DNA from: Hymenoscyphus infarciens
Lineage: Eukaryota; Ascomycota; Leotiomycetes; Helotiales; Helotiaceae
NCBI GenBank assembly: GCA_001414345.1
Contig: LLCB01000685.1
Coordinates: 1 to 12,813 of the forward strand
Direction: 5' to 3'
Length of the DNA stretch: 12,813 nt
A program made the translations under genes and the position numbers. The notes under the pieces are model-generated. The model was not told the DNA's origin. It did not search any database and saw only the letters and a list, made by a program, of their open reading frames with translations. Positions 1 to 7,939 of the stretch are shown here, piece by piece. Within the stretch, counting starts at the first letter, position 1; the number at the start of each line of letters is the position of its first letter.

Positions 1-926
1 TATATTTACTAAATAAAGGAATTAGTTATACTTATAAAAGAGAAGAAACTAATTAATATTATATAGACGCTTATACTTAAGATAAAGAAAGAGAGAGATA
101 GTAAGCTTAGATATTATAATAGATATAATAGTATAAATTATATACTACTAGTAAAGAGATATATAAGAGTATATAGACTAGAATAATATATACTATTACT
201 AAGCCTAATACTTAGAAAAAGAATAAATTAGCTTCTTTTATAATATAACTAAAGAGCTAGATAATAATAAAAGATTTTAAAATTAAACCTAATCTAATAT
301 AGATAATAATAATATTTAGAAGCCTAACTATTATTATAGAGAGTATAAATAGAATATTATTATAAATATAGAGTTTAACTAGCTTTTATAAAATATTTAA
401 AAGTAATATATTAAATTTAATAAAAAAGAAAAGAAGAAAATAAAAAGAGAGAATAATAGTAGAATATACTTTAAGCTTAGTCTTTTAGAATAAGTTAATT
501 TTAAGTTTCTAGAGTTTTACTAGAAAAGAGAGAAAGGCTAGTTTTTAGCTACTAATAATACTATAGTTTATTCTCTATATATACTTTTAGTATATTTAAA
601 TAGCTTTAATATATAATTTAAAAGATAGTAGTATAGTTATAGTAATATTTAGTATTAGAAGAGTATAAAAAGCTGATTTTCTAAAATGTCTAAGAGAGTT
701 ACTAATAGCTAGTATATAATAGTAGGTTCTAGAGTATAAGAGTAAGAATCTTAAATTCTATCTTTTTAATAACTATAACTTCTATACTAATTGAGTATAT
801 ATAATTTTAGTATAATTAAATAGCCTTAATAAGTAACTCTATTAGTATTAAAGTATAGTTAAGTATAAAAGGTGGTGGTGGAGTACGTTGAATTATAATA
901 TATTTAGGCGTAAAAAGTTGTTTTTC
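1..926. repeat. RIP-saturated A+T-rich block
   Basis: By eye this stretch is about four-fifths A+T. Scanning every base, CpA does not occur at all in 1-926, and TpG does not occur before 674. TpA is everywhere and the remaining C residues are mostly in CT. Loss of CpA/TpG with gain of TpA is the established signature of repeat-induced point mutation in Pezizomycotina. The block is therefore probably an old transposon or other repeat mutated to saturation. No open reading frame or recognisable transposon protein survives, so the original element cannot be named. The signal stops sharply near 926, and normal-composition DNA follows. Confidence 0.85.
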
Positions 927-1035
927 CAAAATGTCCGAGAGGGTCGCTAACAGCCACCATACTCGATTCCCATTCCACGTGACTCTCGAAGTGTATCAAA
1001 TTCAAATCTGGTCAACTATTTCCCATACTCCTTTC
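571..1035 (+). repeat. Diverged tandem duplication, unit about 220-245 bp
   Basis: Copy A (about 571-789) and copy B (about 790-1035) abut. Shared anchors are TTTTAGTATA (585 and 804), AAATAG followed by CTTTAAT or CCTTAAT (598 and 818), AAAATGTC (683 and 928), and an AACTAT...ATACT stretch (771 and 1013). The offset grows from about 218 to 245 because copy B carries an extra segment near 870-896 that contains GGTGGTGGTGG. Most differences in the conserved core are C-to-T or G-to-A in copy A, for example TCCGAG to TCTAAG and GGGTCGCT to GAGTTACT. The second half of copy B is nearly free of this mutation. The outer ends are approximate. Confidence 0.7.
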
Positions 1036-1182
1036 CAAAGAAATCCAAACAAAGATTCATTTCGACTAAAAGAAACAACTCAAGTCCCCCCGCTAAAGAA
1101 TGTTTCTCGTGTAAAAGTCGTGATCATGTGCCATTATCTTGAAACCTTTCCCGTCATGTTCATCTCTCATCGACAAAGCTCA

Positions 1183-2652
1183 TCAATGGCCATCTTTCTG
1201 TCCTATATTACCAACAAAAACCACCAGCACCGCACAGTATCTACAACAAACGGTCAGCATGTTCCGAGAGAAGAATTGAGGGGTGTGATTACGCAGCAGC
1301 GGCAGCCAAAATCTCGTGTCGTTTTGCTCGAGTGAACAAAGTAAGCACGATGGAGAAGACGACAGTAAAAGCACCCAATACCACTACTAGAACACTCCTA
1401 ATCTTCGAGGTGTCTCCTTTGTCTGTCAAGACCGACAGAACGTATATCGGAACGACCATCAAGGAAAGAATAGCGATCATGATGATGATCGTCACAGCAA
1501 ATTCAATACGCGTCCTGCTAAAGAGGTTTACTTTGTACTTTCTGGCAGGTTTGGCGTTTTCCCTGACATACTTTTGAATAGCCATTAGCATTTGTCTCTA
1601 GTCTTGATAAGAAATGGAACTATACCTGGGAGGAAAAGATAAACTGAGTTGGTAGCTTGGTAAGTTCAGTTAGCGCTGACCAAGTACCAGTACATTGTTA
1701 TGGTCTCCCTACATAAATTACTTTCCAATCATGGTCTGCGAGTTTATGTAGTGTTGTCTCCACGAAAGTGTCGAGCCATGAGTGCTCTCTCCCAGGTTTC
1801 AGGCTCACAAGATCTTGTTTGTAATATACGTATGTCTCCTCGGCATCTATTTTGCTTATATCGAAGAAGCTTTTGATGTTGAGATAATTATACGTTGGCG
1901 GCGGGTTGAAGCATGCGAGTTCTCTTGCGGTTGCTAGAAGCTGTGCTGTATATTTCAGACGCCACAGGTTAGTTGTGCCCCGAATGAGGTGGCATTTGCT
2001 TGCTCACCATATTCCTTGAATTTTTCTTCAATCTCGTATATTTTCTCCTTGCGGCGTTCGCCCTCAGGAGTCAATCCAGCAAGCGAGTAGAGATATCTAG
2101 GGTGCGCCCTTTGCCCTCTTCTGTCCAACCGTTCAAGCTCAACTTCGAGTGTTCTCAGTTCGTTTTGCTTGTATAGCAAAATTTGCGCTTGAAGGTATCC
2201 AAATTTCCGGTAGACCATGAAGTTCTCCTCGAAGTTGTGTAGAGCTGCTAGGAATGGGTATCCATCGGGATACATTTGCACTGTTCTGGAGTCAAACCCC
2301 AAATTTCATTTTATAAGGTCTTGATGCTTACAGGGCTTCACCAGAGTCGTGGGTGGTTTGGGACTAGTAGATATCCATCTCTCCATGCTGAGTTTCCATT
2401 TCAGCCACTGTACCCATCGTGGTTGAACCTCTCGAGGCGTGGTATCCACTTTTTGTTTCATCAGCAGTCAATATGCGGGCATTTGGACTCAGTGTCAAGA
2501 GAGCCTAACACACCGTTTCCCTTTTCACAATCGTTTGGCGGACACTTTTCTGCGTCATTGGTATCTTGAGGCTGTCGAGGAGTCGGTGTAGCTATGACCT
2601 CCTCTGTCTCGAGCACTGTCTTCTCGTTCGAGTTCTCAGTCGAGGTCGGCAT
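1183..2652 (-). CDS. DUF6594-family membrane protein (six exons, 371 aa)
   Basis: Exons on the minus strand are 2652-2514, 2448-2332, 2280-2008, 1945-1722, 1597-1293 and 1240-1183. They join in frame to 372 codons including the stop. The N-terminus (1-46, starting MPTSTENS) is polar. Family hallmarks follow: YPDGYPFLAAL (89-99), YRKFGYLQAQILLYKQNEL (109-127), a charged helical stretch, QLLATARELACF (178-189), and KPGREHSWLDTF (226-237). Three predicted membrane helices end the protein (about 285-308, 318-340 and 349-365), finishing AAYCAVLVVFVGN, typical of this fungal family. The role of DUF6594 proteins is unknown. The domain evidence is strong from residue 88 on. The last intron (1241-1292) is well supported because it joins EILAAAAA to YCAVLVVFVGN, and intron 1946-2007 has an ACTAAC branch site. 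The first intron (2449-2513) and the 124-bp intron 1598-1721 are less certain. The start at 2652 is the first ATG with a fair context. Confidence 0.85.
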
Positions 2653-3133
2653 GATCACTAGCTCGAAATGCTGAGAAGAAATTAGTTTGAGGTAAAATGA
2701 ATAATGAAAGAGATCTGTTTCGCGATCGAGGCAAGGCAGCAGAAGTTTCACAAGCTCGAGGCACGCATATGCTAACATCCGTTGGTACTACAAACTGTCC
2801 TCGCGATCCGGGTTTGAAGCAAATTCCTTGGTTGATTTCTTCCGGTGCGTCTCTAGTAGACCGGTTACAAGACTATAGCAAACACCCAATTGTCACGGGA
2901 CTATGCTAAACGAGCAAATTAGTCGGATCTAAATTCACTCTTTTCCTTTGTCTCTCGGGATTAGAACAATACGATAATTTAGGTGTCTTTCCGTCAGACT
3001 CGTTTGGAAATTGATTGAACCCAATTTCGTTCTAAATTTGGTACTGATCAAGAAAATCCATTGCAAGCTACCGTACAAGAGGGGTACCCGGAAAAGGGGG
3101 CGTAGAAAATTCCCTCTTTTCTTCCTTTCCCGG
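2653..3133. other. Spacer between the two minus-strand genes
   Basis: This interval holds the 3' flank of the upstream gene and the presumed promoter of the DUF6594 gene. Short open frames on both strands show no family resemblance, and some only overlap the 3' end of the neighbouring gene antisense. No repeat, TATA box or RNA gene was recognised. Confidence 0.5.
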
Positions 3134-3681
3134 TCACTTCTTTCTCTCTCTAAAATCCCTTTCCCTCCTGAGCCTCTCCTGTTTTTCCAACAATCCTTCC
3201 AACTCAGACTCATCAACCCATAATTTATATAGGTGAGGTCTTTCCTCGCACTTTATGATGTAGCCATATCCCCCCGCAGTGCTTCCTGGGCGCAGCTCAC
3301 TCTCCACGCTGATTATTGTGACTATTGTCTCCGGATCAGAAGGGGTTTGAACGTCAGTGTAATGAGCCAGATCTCCGGTCGTAAATTTTCCTGGTTTCTG
3401 GAACAATTATGGGAGTTAGCACGGGCTGAGAAGGGGTCCTTTGGAGTAGCCTAGATTAGTTCCTTGAATAACAATATATCTACAGGTGAAATCTTCCGCT
3501 CGCGTGTGGAAAGGGGTCCTAGCAAAATGTCTCGGTAAATATCGCTTACATTTTTTGGCAATTCAAGAGTTTTCTTAGGGGGCTTTTTGTCACCTCCGTT
3601 GTCCTTGGCCTGGCCCTTGTCTTTCTTTCCGTTCCCACTGCCACTCCCACTGGCTGGCGGGGCGCTTTGCGTACTGGCCAT
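3134..3681 (-). CDS. Hypothetical small protein, possible SH3-like fold (two exons, 153 aa)
   Basis: Exons on the minus strand are 3681-3484 and 3397-3134. The 86-bp intron (3398-3483) has a GTAGAT donor, a GCTAAC branch site and a TTCCAG acceptor, and is phase 0. The start is the first in-frame ATG and has a near-ideal context (ACC ATG G). Residues 1-40 are rich in Ser, Gly, Lys and Pro and look disordered. Residues 41-66 contain DIYRDILLGPLSTRERK. Residues 67-128 are predicted beta-rich: a KFTTGD turn, then ETIVTIISVE and GYGYIIKC, then HLYKLWVDESELE. This pattern resembles small SH3/KOW-like barrels, but I do not recognise the family. The C-terminal 25 residues are a highly charged helix (ELEGLLEKQERLRRERDF). 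It lies 481 bp upstream of the DUF6594 gene on the same strand. An open frame continues upstream of the ATG without another ATG, so a longer first exon is not excluded. Function is unknown. Confidence 0.65.
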
Positions 3682-3939
3682 GGTTCTGGTGCGGTTTGGA
3701 AGACTTGGAAATAGTCCACTTGTCACTGTCACCCGAGCCGTGCTAGTGCTCGTGCTGGAAGGTCTTGTAGTTATCGGAGTTCTCGATGGGTTTGAAAGGT
3801 GTTCAAGCGCTTGACGACGATGTTTTTTTTCTCGTAGTTCTTCCGTACATCGACGTTCCGACAAGAAATGAGCAGGAATGCAGGTACTTATCTGCGTGAT
3901 GAACGATCGATGAGGACTCCGGACACTTCCCAGAAGAGC

Positions 3940-3956
3940 CCATTATATAGGGTAGA
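3940..3956 (-). promoter_or_regulatory. Possible TATA element
   Basis: On the minus strand this reads ACCCTATATAATGGGC. It lies about 260 bp upstream of the ATG at 3681 and could serve that gene if the 5' leader is long. It is supported only by motif match and position. Confidence 0.25.
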
Positions 3957-4019
3957 AGTTTCCTTGAATGGGATCTGTGAATGGACTGTGACTGAGTGAG
4001 TGATTCATTGTGGCGCATG

Positions 4020-5460
4020 GTATAAACTGGGTTGATTGATGATGAGACGAAATAAAGTTTTTTCAGACGAAAAGAAAATTCGTGGCTCAGCTACGAGATA
4101 CTTCAGGGCAGGGTTGTGGCACGTTGACACTGAATTGTGAATGAAATGGCTGTTTTATTTAGATCTAGAGGCCTCATAAGGGGTCAAACACAAAGTACAC
4201 GCCAAAGAAAAGGGGATGGTGCTGGAAGTTGGTGGTACCCAGTGGTTTGTGAGGATCGCGAGTGCAATTTTGACTCTGAAAACAAACGAGAAAACTTACA
4301 AAATGAATTTTGTTCAAGAAATGTTTGCAAAAGAAAAAGACGCAGAATGATTCATGATCTGCCTGGATGTTCAGAAAGTCCAACAAAGACAGCATGTTAT
4401 GAGTTGGGAAAGCAGCTAGCGAAAACGTGCTAAAAAATGATTCAAAGTTGAGTAATGGGTCGTTTTCTTCCCAAGAAGCAAATAAGTAAGTTGTTATGAC
4501 TTCGTTGGGATTCGAAGGTTGGCAATTCGCTCGCTTCGGAGTAAGCGAAAAGGGTTTCGGGGGTACGATGTCGACACTTCGAGGCGTTACACGAGTTTGA
4601 GAAGCAAGCACCATCAGAATGCATAAAGAGTTTTTTGATTATCTACTTGGAACCAGCGACTTCCAAGTTAGCCTTTTTGAGATTAGGATTTAGAAGAAAG
4701 TGGAAAGAGAAAAAAAACATCATAAGTAAGGAGATAAGTGTGGCATCGCTAAATACTTTATAAGGCGATCATCAGCTTTAGAACCAAATGTTGTAATTGC
4801 GAATTAAGACACTTCTAAGCAATTATCCTGATAGAAAGTTTGAATGAATTTATACAAACGTCTCTTCTTGAAATTGAGAGCCTGTTACCATCAGTTGGCG
4901 TTCCTCCAAACAAATCGAATTTCACATGGGGTAGTCAATAATCTAGACAACTTCTCGAAAGGAGTCAAGTTTTCTAGTCTTTCTATAAAAATCGTGGAAG
5001 CAATTTCAATACGGAAAAAGAATCCCCGGGGAGTGTGAGGAGTGAATGAGATGTAAGAGGTAGGGACATTATTTTCCGTCCCCCCTGCTACCGTACTAAA
5101 CAACCGTTTATTATAGCTTTGATTACGCCCTCAATTCTTTAAGTAAGCACCTCTGTGTAATGGCTCAATAAAGTAGGTCGTAGTATTAGATAGTGGAACG
5201 AACGATTATATAGCAGGGCTGTTCTCTCGACAATAAAACCAATAGTAATATCTCTCTTTACTGGGACTTTATTAGTCTAGATAAGTCGCCAACAATTGAA
5301 GAAAATTGCCACAAAGATTTTGGTTGACAATCTAAAATATTCTAAGAGTTCAGGATAGTTACTACCTCCTAGGTAGAAAGTTAGTAGGAGGGGGTCGGAG
5401 AGTAACTTTTACTTGTGCTCTTCCTCAACTTAGTTCTGATATATCAAAGAAGAATTCAAC
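4020..5460. other. Gene-poor interval with two overlapping unsupported ORFs
   Basis: This is the divergent spacer between the minus-strand pair and the plus-strand enzymes. A plus-strand frame from the ATG at 4143 to 4433 (about 96 aa, seven Cys, basic, no signal peptide) overlaps a minus-strand ATG-initiated frame from 4614 to 4174 (146 aa, Phe-rich in its second half because it reads A-rich DNA backwards). They lie opposite each other, so at most one can be real. Neither resembles a family I know, and neither has a convincing intron set. A short hairpin, ACTTGGAA / TTCCAAGT with an 8-base loop, lies at 4646-4669. The rest (4700-5460) shows only short random frames and no recognised repeat. 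Confidence 0.4.
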
Positions 5461-5677
5461 TCCAATCCACCAGGGGCTCGCTTATGGCTAAAGGTGGGGT
5501 TGACCAATCAAATCTAGCCGCCAAAGAAAGATAGCCAATTCCAGCTGATAAGCCCGCGAAGCCGACAAAGGTGGGGAACTCATACATCCATATATCACAA
5601 GCTTCAGCTATCAGAACTGGGGTCCTTTCCATTGTATTGACAAGTCACTTCCGAAGCTTCATTATCAAAGATTGAAA
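5461..5677 (+). promoter_or_regulatory. Promoter region with CCAAT boxes and GATA-factor sites
   Basis: Upstream of the hydrolase ATG there are CCAAT motifs at 5462-5466, 5504-5508 and 5535-5539. HGATAR motifs occur at 5529-5534 (AGATAG), 5546-5551 (TGATAA) and, on the minus strand, 5662-5667 (TTATCA). HGATAR is the established binding consensus of AreA/NIT2-type nitrogen regulators, and CCAAT is bound by the Hap complex. The clustering suggests nitrogen-responsive control. Six-base motifs are frequent by chance, so this remains inference. Confidence 0.4.
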
Positions 5678-7309
5678 ATGGCTACATACGATTTGCTAGT
5701 TTTAAATGGGCTTGTTGTTACGGACCATTCAACGGAAGAATTCGATATTGCTGTAAAAGGTGGGAAAGTCGCAAAAGTCGTTCCTAGAGGAACTTTGGGG
5801 GCCGTTGAAGCGAAGAAGACAATTGACGCCAAAGGTGGAATGGTGATGGTTAGTTTGGCATTTTGGTTTTAATGGGAAAATATGCTGATTATGTGAATAG
5901 CCGGGGGGAGTTGATGCACATGTTCATTTGTAAGTCATGAAGTGTTTCCAACATAAACGAAACTCACTTCTAATATATTACAGAGCGGAGCCTTCTTTAT
6001 TTGGGAAGGGAAAGAGCGCAGATGATTATGAAACTGGTAGGTGAGCCTCACTTTTAATGTTATAGAGTTGGACTAACACTCCTTAGGTTCCCGCTCAGCA
6101 ATCTGCGGAGGCACAACAACACTCATAACGTTCGCGCCTCAACCAAAATCCCAGCCATCACTTCTCGCAGCCCTCGCTCATACCCACGATCTCGCTCGAG
6201 ACCAGTGTTACACGGACTATTCCTTCCATCTAATATGTTCCAACGCTGGTCCTCAAGCAATCTCAGAATTCCCGGCACTCAGAGCCGCCGGAATCTCCTC
6301 ATTAAAAATCTACATGACATACGAAGCTCTCAAACTCCACGATTCAGAAATTCTCGATGTCCTATACGAAGCAAGAAAGAACCAAATTGTCACAATGATC
6401 CATGCCGAGAATGGAAGTATCATCGACTGGACAATTAAAAAACTAGAAAAGAAAAAGCTGTACGATCCAAAATATCACGTCACGAGTCATCCACCTGTTG
6501 CTGAGATTGAAGCTACTTATCGAGCTATATCTCTCAGTTCTTTTATCGATGTTCCGATTCTTATTGTGCATGTTTCGTCGCCAAATGCAGCTGCGCACAT
6601 TTCTACAGCTCAGAAGAATGGGTTGCCGATTTATGCCGAAACCTGTCCTCAATATCTATTTCTGACAAGAGAAGACCTTGATAAACCCGGTTTCGAAGGC
6701 GCGAAATGTGTTTGCTCGCCACCACCACGGTCCTTAGCTGACCATGAGGGAATTTGGAAGGGACTTGAAAATGGAACTTTTACAGTTCTTAGCTCAGATC
6801 ACTGTCCTTTCCTCTTCGACGATACAGATATCGGAAAGAAATCCGTCATCAATGACGAGTTTCCAAATGGTCATTTTAAATATATTCCCAATGGCTGTCC
6901 TGGTGTGGAGACTCGTCTCCCCCTTGCTCTCTCGGCAAATCGTCTACCATTGCAGAAATTTGTAGAGGTAACTTCTACGAATGCTGCGAAACTGTATGGT
7001 CTTTACCCGAGAAAGGGGGCTTTGATTCCAGAGCAAAGCGATGCGGATATAACGATTTGGTATCCCGAGGGGGAGATGGAAGAATTTGAGTTGAAAAACG
7101 AAATGCTACATCATAACGTGGACTACACTCCTTATGAGGGAAGATCGATCAAACAATGGCCTAGGTTTACGATATTAAGGGGCGAAGTAATGTGGGATAG
7201 AGATGGGGGTGGCTTAGTTGGAGGAAAAGGACAGGGAGAGTTTTTGAAGAGGGATGTAAGTACTTTAAAGGGGAGTTTGAAGGCTGAGTGGAACGTAGAA
7301 GACTTTTGA
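5678..7309 (+). CDS. Hydantoinase/dihydropyrimidinase-type cyclic amide hydrolase (four exons, 491 aa)
   Basis: Exons are 5678-5848, 5901-5929, 5984-6036 and 6087-7309. Introns of 52, 54 and 50 bp have GT-AG ends and clear branch sites (GACTAAC in the third), and the phases close in frame. The start AAA ATG G has a good context. This is an amidohydrolase-superfamily metalloenzyme that opens a cyclic amide or imide ring. Metal ligands are all visible: DAHVHL (H64, H66), the lysine that is carboxylated (K158 in SLKIYMTYE, with Y163 five residues later), H190 in MIHAEN, H246 in IVHVSS and D322 in SSDHCPF. S295 (CSPPPR) and N353 (IPNGCPG) match the usual substrate-backbone contacts. It reads through a normal TSTNAAKLYGLYPRKG block. 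The segment before it (LALSANRLPLQKF) is about four residues shorter than I expect for the family. Full length and intact ligands argue for an active enzyme. The substrate is not decided by sequence: dihydropyrimidine, hydantoin, or a cyclic imide as in HxnM. No signal peptide, so probably cytosolic. It lies 630 bp upstream of the flavin hydroxylase on the same strand. Confidence 0.92.
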
Positions 7310-7939
7310 GAAGGGTGTTAGATTGTAAATCAATTCTTTGTTACCTTCTTATCTTGTTTGATTCCCACTTCGTTGGCAATTAAAAGTATTCGTGGGTACT
7401 GAGAACTCCAGGCTAGTCGGCCTTTCATCCACTTGATTGTTCTGAAATTGGCGTTGGGTACATCCTCAGGGGTTTATCTAGATATGTATTCCGCTCTCCC
7501 ACTCCCATCCTCTATCCCCCATCCCACATCATATTCTAGCCATCATAAACCCCACCCATCTTCTATCCATTCGCTTAACGGCTACCCGTCCCGACAATTT
7601 GGACAAAACAATATCACCCCACTTTCGCTTATCTCCCCGCTCCCGCCAGTGCTTATCGTACGACTTCCACGTTCTTAACATCAGCCCAGTTCAGCCCATC
7701 ACCTTGTCTAAAGTTTATGAAACACATCTGAAACTTGTCATTTACATAAGTCTTCGGTTTCACGACATTTCGCCAAGATTTCCTGTGCCGCTGAGGTATC
7801 CTTGTCCCGGGATTCTTTTTCATACTTATACTTCCCAAGGATCCTCCTCGTACTTTGTACCCGAATTTCTCACGATTCGGGGTTTTACATAACTTTATTT
7901 CTTTTAGGATTCTTGGAGTTGGAAGATTAAGGCTTCAAA
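7310..7939 (+). promoter_or_regulatory. Intergenic region with pyrimidine-rich tract and GATA-type motifs
   Basis: This holds the 3' flank of the hydrolase and the promoter of the flavin hydroxylase. From about 7495 to 7650 the plus strand is strongly C/T-rich, a common feature of fungal promoters. Minus-strand HGATAR motifs appear as TTATCT at 7349-7354, 7474-7479 and 7629-7634, and TTATCG at 7653-7658. The last three lie 280-470 bp before the ATG. Short open frames across the pyrimidine tract have no family resemblance and are not called. Confidence 0.4.

Noticed and set aside
931..1335. 134-codon plus-strand frame starting at ATGTCCGAG
   Set aside because: It begins inside the tandem duplication, runs antisense to the last two exons of the DUF6594 gene, has no family resemblance, and the equivalent frame in copy A stops after eight codons.
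4143..4614. Overlapping ORFs on opposite strands (about 96 and 146 codons)
   Set aside because: They are mutually exclusive, lack recognisable domains and splice sites, and the Phe-rich composition of the minus frame is what A-rich DNA read backwards gives.
5358..5406. Sequence ending GGAGAGTAAC that resembles the tip of the MITE
   Set aside because: Only about ten bases agree before the match breaks down, and the opposite end shows no matching arm.
7855..7939. Upstream extension of the hydroxylase frame
   Set aside because: It gives an N-terminus with no Rossmann motif. The spliced model from the ATG at 7940 restores GGGPVG exactly.
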